Source: Bradysia coprophila (Eukaryota; Arthropoda; Insecta; Diptera; Sciaridae). Taken from it: a stretch of 64,000 nucleotides of DNA. Of the stretch, positions 24,519 to 35,371 are shown one piece after another. The position numbers were made by a program, and so were the translations under genes. Below the pieces are notes generated by a model. The model was not told the origin of the DNA. It did no database searches and worked only from the letters and a program-made list of their open reading frames with translations. The first letter of the stretch is position 1, and each line of letters starts with the position of its first letter. The DNA lies in NCBI RefSeq assembly GCF_014529535.1, contig NW_023503941.1, forward strand, positions 158,645 to 222,644, written 5' to 3'.

Positions 24519-25765
24519 TTAGCCCCGTACGAAGTACGAAGGGGCTTATAGGATTACGGTGCCGTGTGTAATTGATGGAATTCGAAGCAGGCGGTAAGGG
24601 CAAAGTGTTTGCCTATGTTCATAGATGACGAATCCGCAATAAAAATTTTGTCTGTCCGTCTGTCCGTCTGTCACGTCGATATCTTGAGTAAATCAAATCT
24701 TATTTCAATTTTTTTTTTCCTGAAAGGTAGTGGAAATTGTGAGGCTAAGTTCGAAGATGGGCGATTTTGGGTCGACCGCTCCCGAGCTGGGGCCCCATAA
24801 GTGCCTTAACGTTTTCCAAAGATTTCTCTGGCTATTTAACGGCAACACTGGTAAGTGATACATCAAATGAAAGGTATTTACAATACCTATCGACAAAAAA
24901 AAAGTTTATGGAAATTGGATGACCGACTCGTGAGTTAGACCCCTTGGTGTGAACTAGGTACAGGGCGGAAAGCCGTTTTTGATTGTAGGTTGATTGGCCA
25001 AATTTTAACGGATTTTGATAGATTTTGCTTTATTAGATAGGCATTGACCGTACCAATCAGGGAAAAAAAAGTTTATGAAATTAGGTTGACCGGAGCATGA
25101 GCTAGGTCCCTTGGAGTGAGCTCATATCCGGCTACTCGGCCGTACAGTGAAGGTTTTTTATTAATATCTCGAGTAAACTTTGACCGAATTTCATGATTTT
25201 TTTTTGTTTGAAAGGTACTAACGAATGTAAAGCAGCCGTACTACTTTCCACCTCCTAACAAAATGGCCGTCGGCCGCCATTGTGGATTTTTGTAAAAACA
25301 ATATAAATCGGTGAAAATGGTACTTACAAAGTCACTGATCAGTGGGAAGTGAATAGTTACGTGTGTTGGTTGTTTCAAGGATCCCAAATATGGATATATA
25401 TATAAATATATATAGCTATATTGACCTATATCACGGTAGAGATAGTTATTTTGAGCTATATACTAGCATATTTATCAGTAAATTGTTTATTTACAGGTAA
25501 ATATAGGTTAATATAAGACTTAGGAAATTTTAGGTCAATTTTAAATTTGAGTTACGTTTGAAAGGAACATCGTACGGGGCTTCGTAATTGCGCTATGCGC
25601 AATTTTTAAGACGTACAAATTTCATAAGAATTTTACTTTACCGACGTTTACGGGCGCAGTGGACTTACGGCAAGAGTAGGGCGACGGACGAACTAGGGTC
25701 ACGTGCGCAATAGATGTACGGGTTCGTACGGGGCTCAGTCGCAGCAAACGATCCGACTGTTCTGA
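24519..25765 (-). mobile_element. GGAC-element copy B
   Basis: Inverted relative of the copy at 14542-16106. It starts TTAGCCCCGTACGAAGTAC, includes (GTCTGTCC)n at 24651-24672 and TATATAGC-rich sequence at 25397-25500, and ends with GTACGGGGCTCAGTCGCAG to GACTGTTCTGA. Its right end lies 14 bp before the TATA box of the crystallin-like gene. No coding content. Confidence 0.75.
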
Positions 25766-25778
25766 CGGCTCGTTTCTT

Positions 25779-25788
25779 TATATAAAAG
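25779..25788 (+). promoter_or_regulatory. TATA box of the crystallin-like gene
   Basis: TATATAAAAG located 91 bp before the ATG at 25870, consistent with a short 5' UTR. It directly follows the end of GGAC-element B. Confidence 0.7.
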
Positions 25789-25869
25789 AGCAATTCACTC
25801 TCACAAAACAAAGTCAAAACATCTTAGCGTTTACCAATTTACTTATTTCTATCATCAAATAGGCAAAAA

Positions 25870-26289
25870 ATGCGGTCTTTGATAACAACTTTAACAATTT
25901 TGATCGTTACACTAACCATGACGTCTAGATCTACGGCACATGGTGATCTTGGACTTCAGAGGAGAGGCGATACGCGAATTACAATATTCGATGAAGCAAA
26001 TTTTGCTGGAACATCAGCTACATTTGATGTGTTTAAAAGGGGATGTATAAGTGTTCCCACAAATCTTAACGATAAAATCTCGTCGATTTCATTCAGTTCG
26101 GCAAATCATCTCAATAATGAACCCAACTGCGTTTTGGCATATAGAAATCATAATTGCTTCGGAACACGATATTTGTTGACAGATGCGACACCATGTCTAA
26201 GTGATCTGGCAGATCCAAACTGTAATTTCGATAATGCGATTTCTTCGTTTGAATCCTGCGGACGCGCTGAACGGGGAAAAGGAAAATGA
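25870..26289 (+). CDS. Secreted beta/gamma-crystallin-like protein, 139 aa
   Basis: Single-exon gene. Residues 1-24 form a hydrophobic signal peptide. The rest resembles one beta/gamma-crystallin domain with two Greek-key motifs: ITIFDEANFAGTSATF (37-52) fits the aromatic-x5-FxG pattern, and CVLAYRNHNCFGTRYLLT (87-104) starts the second. Both calcium-binding signatures N/D-N/D-x-x-S/T-S are present: NDKISS (67-72) and DNAISS (121-126). Six cysteines (59, 87, 96, 109, 118, 130) could make three disulphides, which suits an extracellular protein. The C-terminus is a short basic tail. A TATA box precedes it and AATAAA follows at 26328. Family is inferred from motifs; the biological role is unknown (secreted matrix, immune or glandular protein are all possible). 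Confidence 0.8.
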   Translation: MRSLITTLTILIVTLTMTSRSTAHGDLGLQRRGDTRITIFDEANFAGTSATFDVFKRGCISVPTNLNDKISSISFSSANHLNNEPNCVLAYRNHNCFGTRYLLTDATPCLSDLADPNCNFDNAISSFESCGRAERGKGK

Positions 26290-26327
26290 TTGTAGTCTAC
26301 TCGGAGTCAAATAACAAACGCTCGAAT

Positions 26328-26333
26328 AATAAA
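26328..26333 (+). terminator. Polyadenylation signal of crystallin-like gene
   Basis: AATAAA 39 nt after the stop codon. Confidence 0.65.
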
Positions 26334-27689
26334 CGCTTTAATTGCAGATTAGATTGTGTTGTTTTCTTTATGTTTTTTCGGGTGATCTGTGTTCTCTTCT
26401 TTTTACCGAATCAGAATCGTCGATACCCATGTAGTTCTTGTTGCAGAACACCTTATACATACTTATTTTCATCTAGACTGGAAACGGCCTCCGGCACATT
26501 TTAGGCAGCTGACAAAATTGGGTCGAGTTAGGGTCGTACTTTGTAAATACAATTAATTTGATAAAAAAATCTGTGCATTTTAGAGGCCTACCGTAGAACA
26601 ATTTTTTGCTTATTCATCATTACTCTCAACTACTTTTCTTCAATTTCGAATTTCGACACTGTCAATAATTAAATTAGGGATAAAAGGTATATTTGTGACA
26701 AAGAAGCCGGCTAAATTGGTGAAAATTAGATAAAACGTGAAAAATGTAAATAAAGTTGATGGGAAACTATAGCACTTTCCGAACAAACACAAATTCTCGG
26801 GTTTACACAATTTTTCGGTCCACCCTGTATTTTCTACACAATAGCTTCTTTGGACATTTTTGTTCAATTCTCTATAACTTTTTAGAAGAAAGTTTTCTCT
26901 ATCTTTATTGATTCTCGCTATATATGTAAAAATGTATGAAAAAACGCGGATTTTGAGATGGGAGCAGCCATTTCTCAAAATTGACCCATCTTTCAGTCTG
27001 GCACCCGAATTATTCTTCATCTGAGAGTCGAAATCTACAGAGAACCGCTTTCAGATGCCAAACATATCTTTGGACACACGATGTTCCATGGCTCCTAAAC
27101 TAGCAGCGCTGTTGCAGAATAAGAAAGAATTTTCATCATATTCGGACCATATTATGCTGTCACATTTATTTATCTAGGATGATAAAACGGTAATTATTGA
27201 TACAAAACGATACATGAGCGTCAATCTCGGGAATCCTCGATTTTCCGTCTCATGTATCGATAATCTTATATGGTGCCTTAGGATCACAATTCGACATATT
27301 TTTTCACAGCAATTACGATCGAAGCATAAACTTTTCGGTACTTGTCGTAAGCTTGTTCTAGCGAGACGAAGCCGAGCAGTACCACGCTACGACGTGTACC
27401 GAAAAATTCCACTGTCATCAAGAGTCAAAAACGACGTTTTTTGCGCTTGAAAACCGAAATGAGACTAAGCCACATCAACACAAGCAAAGGAACCACTCGA
27501 CAACCATTTTAATAACAAAGCATGCACACGATGCACACTTGAACGTTGCTAGCACGTTTTTTACGTCCAAAAAAGCGATTTGCCAGAAGAAAAAAAAGTT
27601 ACACTGTTTTTCATGCTCAATCACATGAGAACCTTAAGCGATCGGGCCACTTTTTCTAACCCAAGGGACTGGACTAATCATTCAATAGT
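26334..27689. other. Intergenic, degenerate repeats
   Basis: Contains the phrase TTTTTCGGTCCACCCTGTAT near 26811, which looks like a worn transposon piece, and short inverted motifs such as GATACATGAG/CTCATGTATC around 27209-27259. No gene recognised. Confidence 0.45.
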
Positions 27690-28160
27690 CATTTTCATGC
27701 TTCCTAAAAGAGACGAGAGTAAAAATTTCAATTACTGTTTTTTACTTTTGGCTCTCTTAGCATGAAAAACTTAATACGTCACGCGAAACTGAAATGTCCT
27801 TGTGACGTAAATAACTATTTCATGTGTCGGGGCCGAAAATGAGGGAGTTTTGAGATTTTTCTCTGGTTTTCGACCCCTTACATGAAATTTTTTTGTGTAT
27901 CTGTTTTGGACGATTGATTTTAGGCAATTTCGCGAGTTGTAGCCCGAACGAAGTGACTATTACATGACTAGCGATGAGAAGATGAAAAACAGAGTTTTCG
28001 TGTGAATTTTGTTTACCCGAGGCGTAGCCAAGGTCAATAAATACACGAAAACGAGACTTTTCATTTTTAATTCGAGTTTTGTAATGGATTTTACATGCTG
28101 AAGGCGTCGAAAGTAGTGTTTGAAACATGAAAAGTACGGTTTTCAACGCTTTTTTATATC
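27690..28160. repeat. Dispersed repeat related to 23380-24330
   Basis: Shares CATGTGTCGGGGCCGAAAAT, GACCCCTTACATGAAA and TCTGTTTTGGACGATTG with 23410-23510, and the inverse of 24097-24330. Two versions of one composite repeat with different internal order. Confidence 0.75.
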
Positions 28161-28180
28161 ATGCCCGCTCGTTAGTAAAG

Positions 28181-28384
28181 ATCAACAAAAATTGACCCAA
28201 AAAATTTAAGAAAGAAAATTTTACAAAAAAAAAATACGTCACAAAGTGGCAGATGATTCAGGAAATATTTTTCCCAATCTTACCTATTTTCCTAACAGTA
28301 GTTTCCTCAACATCTGCCACTTGTGACGCAATTTTTTTGTAAAATTTTCTTTCTTAAGTTTTTTTGGGTCAATTTTTTGTTGAT
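28181..28384. mobile_element. Palindromic MITE-like element
   Basis: Starts ATCAACAAAAATTGACCC and ends GGGTCAATTTTTTGTTGAT. Arms of about 85 bp also contain AGAAAGAAAATTTTAC and GTGGCAGATG with their complements. The loop is about 40 nt. Confidence 0.85.
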
Positions 28385-28403
28385 AAAACATTTGCGTACA
28401 GAC

Positions 28404-28482
28404 TCAGAATGCGTCACCCTCAGCGATATCATATATTTTGTAAGTAGACACAAGGACTTGCATCACTTTTACCCTCAGGGTT
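28404..28482 (+). repeat. Short repeat shared with the satellite flanks
   Basis: GAATGCGTCACC...GATATCA...TTTTGTAAGT resembles 539-600 and 41726-41797, the flanks of the two satellite blocks. Imperfect but collinear. Confidence 0.55.
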
Positions 28483-28500
28483 TTTTGACTGATGACAACC

Positions 28501-29473
28501 AAAAATGATGAAACGTAGAAGATTCATGCAAATGTAGTAGATTAATTTGAAAAAATGCTGTCACATGAAAAAGAAACACTTTGACATCTTAACAGCTGAA
28601 AACAAACCTTGAAATATTTAATAATCTTGTCGCAATACAAAGTAAACGACTTAAGTATTATATTTTTACGGACAAAATTTGTGTTGATTTCGATTTTATA
28701 AAACCATTAAAGTGATTAATTATGTAAGTTTGTCTGTTTTTTGTACCGACAGAAAATTATTGCTTCTTCCCTCAGCAGAACATCACGTTGGTCAATCGAT
28801 ATTTTGTCCAATGTATAGCGAAAAATACAATAAATTGTTTGCATTTGTTCTTCTCATGTTTACTTTACAGTATATATTTTAATCACGAGAACTATTTTAA
28901 CTTTTTTTGTATTTTCTCTTGCAAATTTAATTTTTCTTTTTAGATAAAATTGGGAATGATATCATTCGTAATGGTCTTACATAAGCTTAAGCTAATAAGA
29001 AAAAGGCTCATAAAAATGATACGCAAATTTAAAAATTTTCTGTTGCTTCTAATTTTATGTCAATGTTCAACGTAACTGCGATTTATTAATATTTGTTTTG
29101 TTAAAATCTGATACCATCTGACATCATAAACTGCAGAGCATGTGATTCATTCAAAAATACGTCATATAATAAGTCATATTAGTAACTTACATAGACGAAG
29201 TTTATTTATTTTACGCCGAAATTTGATTTTGTGACAATTTCATGAAGTTATTGAAGTTAAACAGGAAAATAATTGTTAGGTGTTGTTTACACCAATTCGA
29301 GTTTAGTCATTGTAAAATTACATAGTTCTACTGAAACGTTCTTAAAGATTCAATTTACAACTCATTGCATTGACTAGGTAGATGGCCAGTATTCAATTGT
29401 AAGGACCAAGCTGATCATATAAAATGATTCCAGCCAAAGTGACTTAAAGTTAATTGTATGTGTGATAAAATTA
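28501..29473. other. Intergenic, AT-rich
   Basis: No gene or repeat that I can name. Confidence 0.5.
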
Positions 29474-29797
29474 TTTTATCTCCTGTAATGTCATAATATT
29501 CACAATTTGAGGGTCACTTTTAGAATCAAAATGGGCTAGATTTAAACACGTCATTCTCAGAACGTACGTTTATTAACTGAAAATTTCGATAAATGGTCAT
29601 TTGCGCACGGCTAACTTCGATAATTTCACATTTATTCACGGAAAACTTCGATAATTTCTCATTTATTCACTGAAAATTGACAAATTCTTGATAGTGTGTT
29701 TTATTCGTGGGGAATATGAATGAGTGACGGTGTCATGTTTCAGTTTGATTTTTAAAATTTGTTTTTTATGGCGATTATGACATTACAGGAGATAAAA
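29474..29797. repeat. Element bounded by 24-bp inverted repeats
   Basis: TTTTATCTCCTGTAATGTCA at the left is matched by TGACATTACAGGAGATAAAA at the right. The interior holds direct repeats of TTCGATAATTTC/ATTTATTCAC. No coding content. Confidence 0.65.
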
Positions 29798-29811
29798 CCT
29801 TGTTCCTAACA

Positions 29812-29910
29812 CGGTAGTAAATGGGGGTTTTGTGCACACGATGTGTTGGCGAACTCGCTTCGCTCGTATCGGCACATCTAGTGCGCAAAACAATCCCATT
29901 TACTACCTTA
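29812..29910. repeat. Short palindromic element
   Basis: GGTAGTAAATGGG...TTTTGTGCAC is answered by GTGCGCAAAAC..CCCATTTACTACC. The centre is CGAACTCGCTTCGCTCG. It abuts the previous element. Confidence 0.65.
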
Positions 29911-29997
29911 TTATGAAAATAGCTATTATTTTGAATGGTGCCACCGAGGATAGTTTCGATTCCACTGTTCAATATACTGTTATGTTCAGAGCAAGTG

Positions 29998-30290
29998 TTC
30001 CGAAGACCAGTTCATTGTAACTTGTCATTGTCATTGCATATTTTCATATAAATTTTTGACATATCAAGGCAAGTAAAAATAACTGGTCTAAATTTTATTT
30101 CCTTCTCTCTCATCATAACAGTCTATAGAGTGTTATGATGAAAGAGAAGAAGATATTTTGACAAGTACCCCAAGGCAAGTTAAAATAAACTGGTCTTCCG
30201 TCCTATCGCTCTCAACGTACCACGTTGAAAGAGAAACAAATACTTTGACAAGTACCCCAAGACAAGTTATAATAACTGGTCTTCGGTTTT
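29998..30290. repeat. Inverted and tandem repeat with embedded hairpins
   Basis: GAAGACCAGTT near 30003 is answered by AACTGGTCTTC near 30267. In between, a ~100-bp block ending GACAAGTACCCCAA occurs twice, each containing a different hairpin (CATCATAACA...TGTTATGATG near 30110-30145, and CTCAACGT...ACGTTGAAAG near 30212-30230). Confidence 0.65.
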
Positions 30291-30752
30291 CTCGCTCTGA
30301 TCATAACAGTCTATAGCCCCCCATAGCTAAAGCCCTGTTGACACAAATGGCTAGGAAATAGGACATTCCGATAATAAGTGATCACATAACTTTTCATCCG
30401 TGCGTGGCTTGAATCCATGAAACAAACACATCAATTTGCTTCACAATTTAAAAAAAAAAACTCTTGTTGACCACATGTGAAAAACAAGAGTTGAGAAGTT
30501 GTCGGAGAGAGCGCCAACAAAACGCCATCTTCTCACTACATTTGAGTGAAGAAAGTAAGGTTATTCACCCCGTACTGATGAAAAATGAATTGCATCTTTC
30601 GAGAAAAGGAGAAAGGAAAACGTGATCAATCGAAAATAGATTGTTTCTGAATTGTTCAGCTGGATATGTCTACCTATTCGTTTAATTTTATCTCAATGTA
30701 TCAAATGAAGCAATAATGTAATTATCTGTTTCCCAGCGTCTAGACGGCTTAG

Positions 30753-31398
30753 ATGACATCAGCCAAGGGTAAAAAAGAAGTCGAAAATAAGATCATCGAA
30801 AAAATGTCAGCTACTGGATCATATCTCGAAAAATTTCTGGGTGACATCAGTAAAAAGTCTGCAACTAAGCAAATTGTAATTGGATCGCTCTCGGGATGGT
30901 ATGCTTCAAATATAGTGGTGAACTTTGAAACGTTTCCAGAAAACAATATATTTTTTTTTGAAGGGCTACTGGATACTCAACAATGAAAATTGGTAAAACT
31001 GCAGCATTTCTTATCGGCGGAGGTATCATTTTTCTCGAAATTGCAAATGAACAGGGATGGATCAAGATTGACTGTAAGATTCTTAGCTATAAAAATGTTC
31101 GAAAAATGAAAGAAAAAAACCATTGTTTAGGGAACAAAGTAACAAAACAAATTGACAAAGCCGCTGATAAAGTAGAGGAAGTTGCAACTGGTGAAGCCCC
31201 CAGATGGATGGATAAGGTAAGACATTAGATCATTATATTACTAACATGGGGTCATGGGTTGATAAGATTCACTAACCGCTTCCGACCACCATATTCTCAA
31301 ATTGAAAACGTTTTCAGATCAAACAAATATTTCAAGATAATGCCACAACAGCTACTGGATTTGCTGGTGGATTTCTTTTAGGAATTTCAATGTCCTAA
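30753..31398 (+). CDS. FUN14-domain protein, short isoform (140 aa)
   Basis: FUN14 proteins (FUNDC1 family) are outer mitochondrial membrane proteins; FUNDC1 is a mitophagy receptor. Exons: 30753-30898, 30964-31073, 31131-31216 and last exon 31318-31398, all GT-AG and in frame. The conserved core is rebuilt across two splice joins: SATKQIVIGSLSGW, then ATGYSTMKIGKTAAFLIGGG, then IANEQGWIKIDW, the usual glycine-rich membrane hairpin. The last exon gives a third hydrophobic segment, GFAGGFLLGISMS. The ATG at 30753 is preceded immediately by an in-frame TAG, which fixes the start. The N-terminus is short, and I see no clear LC3-interacting YxxL motif of the FUNDC1 type. AATAAA follows at 31496. 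Confidence 0.85.
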
Positions 31399-32885
31399 CG
31401 TTATTTGATAAGTTTAGCAATTTATTTGCTCAAAGTAATTTCCAATTTTTCACTGATTTTTGTATTTACGTTAACTGATGGCATGGCGGTTGGAAAATAA
31501 ACTTTCTTTAAATGACAAAATTCTTTTGTTTTTATTTCCGTTACTCGCCCATTAAAGAAAGTTTCAATTATTACCGATCAGCAACTCTAAACAGATAGAC
31601 AAAAAGCGAAGAGATCAAAACCAAAGACTGTTATGGCAGTATTTGATGTTATGTAGCTTGGTCTGTTAGAGCAAGAAAATACCGAAGACGAGTTAATTTA
31701 AACTTATTATGCACCATACGTCACAATGAGAAGAATTCCAAAAAAAATTCAAACTGGTTCATGAATTTTTGACAGCTGACCAACAGATAAGTTAAATTTA
31801 TCTTTTTGCTCTCCGTAAACACTACAGGGCGTGAAAGCAGAGAATTTTTGATCAGTTAAATTTTTAAATCTAACTTGTCTCTTTGTCACACATCAAAGTT
31901 GGAGGAATAACGTACAAAACTAAACTGATTTCGACTCTAAAAACAAAATGTCATTCCTGGAATTTGTGCCAAAACGAAAAGTCCTTTACTCAGTTAACAT
32001 TCAACGATTCGTTCATTCTTTCATGACATGATTCACTCACATATGCCGTTCAAAAATTTAACACTTTAAGCATAGTACTGCTCTTAGCACGAACATAAGA
32101 AATTTTTGGAGGCTCGTGTAATCAAAATAGGCCTTGTATTTCTTAAATACAGTAGTCATTGGTGTGAATAGACACACACTCCACATGCAATCGTACACGC
32201 ACATGTTTGACATTTTGAAGGCTTTTCGACGTTGCAAAAAATGAGTTTTCTTGCTAGGAGCAATGCTATACCGTTACTAAAAACGTATTAAATTGAAAAC
32301 ATGAACAGAAGCCTAATCTTTCACAACACAAATTTCCTATGAAAAACTTTCAGACATTTCCTTCACGGTCAAAATACATAAAATTTAAAGTTGTCAACGT
32401 TAATTCAACGAAACTCAGTAAAAGAGTATGTACCTGTACGATTTCCTAACTGACCCAAATTATATTTTCCTTCTCCATTATCTAAACATAGAATTATGAG
32501 ATTATTAACTCATATGACACTTATCTATTATTTGACGCTCATAGTACCTGGTCTGAACTGAAATATTTTATCGACGCCCTTATTAAAACGAGGCTTGAAC
32601 GATGGTTTGGGGTTCCGAAATGTGTGTTATTCACAATCCCTTACAAATAAAATAAAAACTGAACGGTTATTTCTTGAGATTAACAGTAAAACATAATTAC
32701 AGGCAGAGCGATACGTCGACCGGAAATTAGACCAAGCCGAGTCTGCCATTAAGAAAAAGTCACAAAAGGCAAAAAAATGGTACAGTGCTTTTATTGGCGA
32801 CGAAAATGGACCGAAAATTAATGAATTCCACATTTTCCTTGGAGCATTTGTTGGAGGGTATTTTATTGGAGCATCAATGACTTAA
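30753..32885 (+). CDS. FUN14-domain protein, long isoform (174 aa)
   Basis: Same first three exons (30753-30898, 30964-31073, 31131-31216) but joined to an alternative last exon, 32703-32885, after an AATTACAG acceptor. This exon is in phase and encodes 60 residues: a charged, probably helical stretch (ERYVDRKLDQAESAIKKKSQ) and then FLGAFVGGYFIGASMT, again the third FUN14 membrane segment. Both last exons end with a stop and neither can be joined to the other. The sequence supports alternative terminal exons; no transcript evidence is available here. An alternative reading is that 31318-31398 is a decayed duplicate, but its frame, acceptor and poly(A) signal are intact. Confidence 0.75.
31399..32702 (+). 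other. Region between the alternative FUN14 last exons
   Basis: 3' UTR of the short isoform, then intron of the long one. AT-rich, with no other feature I can name. Confidence 0.5.
31496..31501 (+). terminator. Polyadenylation signal of short FUN14 isoform
   Basis: AATAAA 98 nt after the stop at 31396-31398. Use of this site would favour the proximal last exon. Confidence 0.65.
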
Positions 32886-33363
32886 GTTAACAAATCATAC
32901 AATGTGATGATACATACTTTTTTACAAGAAACTTATTTTACTGAACGAGGAGGATATATAGTACGTTACTGCTTCTTGTAAACTTTTGTTTTGTTAATTT
33001 GATGCATTATTGAGTTTCCGCGTGATTTTTTTTATCCACTCGGAGATCACGTCTCTCGCTTTTGGCTCAGGATACAAGTCTTATTCTAGAAATTAAACAA
33101 ATTTTCACGTAATGATTTTACAATTAGCTATTTTTAGCAAATTTTTCTTTTCTATATTATTTTCGCAACAATTCGTTAGTGTTAGATGATAATTTCGTTC
33201 AGTTGCGAGTAAATTGACGCCGTAAGACCGCAGAAAATGTCAAACGGTCATTATAGTATAGCGTAGCGTTGTGAGTGAAATTTATTTCATTCAAAAACGT
33301 GAAGTAAAGTTAACTTTACTGCACAGATCCAAAACTTTACCTCAAGTTTTTGAATAAAATATC
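32886..33363. other. 3' UTR and intergenic
   Basis: Follows the long FUN14 isoform. An ATTAAA at 33092 is a possible weak poly(A) signal. An imperfect inverted repeat AGTAAAGTTAACTTTACT sits near 33303. Confidence 0.4.
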
Positions 33364-34684
33364 TTACTTGGCAATGAGGCTAATGATGGAAATGGCACTT
33401 CTTGCACAGATAAAAATATGGACCTAGATCTAAATCTTTTTGGGATTAACAGTACGCGACCGAATCTTTTTTAGAATTTAAATTTAATCCCCTCAGGGAT
33501 TACTTGAACTTATACCCTAATAATTAATCCCTAGAGGAATTAAATTTTAATCTTTGAAGCCCTAACGTTTGACGCTTGTTTACTATGCGTTGAAACGAAA
33601 ATCTCATTTTAATCTGATCAAAATGTTATTTGTAGTGCATTAAAAAAAATTCTAACCCTTCCTACTTTCACTTCAGAAAAAAGAAAAATAAAAAAAAAAG
33701 ATTTTTTTATCGGATATTGTGTGATACATTTCATTTCATTTATTTCAGTTTCAAAATTACAAATACAAAAACATCTGCGTAGCTCTAGTGTGACGAAGTC
33801 TGATATGAGAAGAAGCTTTTTTGTGAATCTGGAATGAGAAATGTTTTTATTAAGCAGATTTTTTTTATTTACCTGACGAGATTTGAACCCGGGACCTCCT
33901 GCACTTCAGTCTACGATCTTACCACTGCTGCAATTTGTTCTTAATCCCAACGTGATCTATTGTGAACTGTTGTTTCAAAGAAACTAATTCCTCGTGGGAT
34001 TAAAATTGGGATTAAAATGCAAATTGCCAGATGGCAAGATCGTCACTTTAAACCTCGATATTTTTTCATGATTTTCATTTTTATATTCTTCTGCCATTCT
34101 TACCATTCTTTATAAGTATTTAACCATTTAAATTCAAAAATGTCTGTTTTCCCACAGTAATGTGAAATAGTTCGCTGCTAAAATTGGCCTTACTGCCATT
34201 TTCAATCTAGAATTTCTCTATACTATCTTTAACCATATCCATATTAACTGGTAGTAGCTTTACAAGCCGACTTAAAATTTCTATTCTGAGCCTGGTATTG
34301 TAAGGCAGAATAAACCATCGGTAGTACCATTGAAACATTTTAACACCAAATAAATGTCCGTTTCAATTAATTTTTCTCACATAACCATATCTTGTTCGTA
34401 AGTCGTGATCGAACTAAATTCACACAAAAGTGTGATTTCAAGACAATCAAATTATAGACGCAACATTCTGAGCAGCAGTCTCATCGTTCAATCCCCAATA
34501 TTATTGTTTAGTCCTACTTTTAATCCCTGAAAGAATTATATTTTTTCAAATTCTGGCGAAGATTAAAAATCTAATCCTGAAAGAATTACTTTTTGAAAGT
34601 AATCCCCTCGGACCTAAAAATTGTAATCCCATATTTTTATCTGTGTGTGTGTGTGTGTGTTCACACTTGCCTCATTGTTAAGTA
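33364..34684. mobile_element. ~1.3 kb inverted-repeat element
   Basis: Outer match TTACTTGGCAATGAGGC (33364) with GCCTCATTGTTAAGTAA (34669). Inner termini CACAGATAAAAATATGG (33415) and CCATATTTTTATCTGTG (to 34645). GGATTA/TAATCCC motifs recur throughout both subterminal parts. No transposase. A (TG)n run at 34641-34660 sits beside the right end. Confidence 0.7.
33869..33940 (-). repeat. tRNA-like SINE head
   Basis: On the minus strand GCAGCAGTGGTAAGATC resembles a Pol III A box and GGTTCAAATCTCG a B box, about 45 nt apart, with CCCGGG before the B box as in a T stem. Stem pairing is poor, so it is more likely a tRNA-derived SINE or pseudo-tRNA than a working tRNA. It lies inside the 33364-34684 element. 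Confidence 0.6.
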
Positions 34685-35087
34685 ATGCACTATTCCTCAA
34701 CTTCCTCAATGTAGCGTAGGGACTCTTTACGAACAAATCTTACCCATTCACGTATGAAAATTGTTTACCTTTTATATTATTTTATGGCTAATTCACGATA
34801 TTCTCATTTATCAGAATGCGTTGAAATTTATTTTTAAATTCATTTGTGATTCAACCAAAATTCAAATTCTGAAGTACCACTAACTTACGGCGTGAATGAT
34901 TCTCACTATATCAAATAAATTTAATTTTCCCAAATCGATCTTATATTTAGTATTCTATTCGTAGTAAAGTTAAATTTAGTAAACAGAAGTATGAAATGCG
35001 CAAAACGAAAGCTGAATTATTGAACCTGGTCATATTTCGAAATAAATGACGGAAGGCAGACAAAGTTTAATCAGAATCACGACAGGG
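34685..35087. other. Intergenic, nothing recognised
   Basis: AT-rich sequence without clear gene or repeat. Confidence 0.45.
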
Positions 35088-35230
35088 TATAAAAACCAGG
35101 CAGAAAAATGAACTCAAATGAACACTGACATAAGTTGAAAAATTTTATTCATAAAAAATATAGGGCTACTAGATTGTTCAGGTCACTAGTCAAATCAGCG
35201 CTCCTGCCTGGTTAAATTTACTCTGTCGTG
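35088..35230. mobile_element. MITE of the CACGACAG family, copy 2
   Basis: Ends CACGACAGGGTATAAAAAC and TTAAATTTACTCTGTCGTG, with TCAGAAT directly on both sides as a target duplication of at least 7 bp. Related to copies at 12073-12201 and 58237-58552. Confidence 0.8.
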
Positions 35231-35371
35231 TCAGAATTCATTTTACGTTTCCTTCATACTGCGATTGAATTTGCTGTAAAATGGCAATGGGCCAGTTTGA
35301 TTGTAACTGCATAAAAGTGACTAAATTGAGTTATATATTATTAATATATAATATATATAATAATATATAAT

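Noticed and set aside
26640..27020. 126-codon minus-strand frame
   Set aside because: Covers a worn transposon-like piece (CGGTCCACCCTG); no recognisable domain.
33869..33940. Functional tRNA gene
   Set aside because: A and B boxes are present but the acceptor and anticodon stems do not pair convincingly; it sits inside a mobile element.
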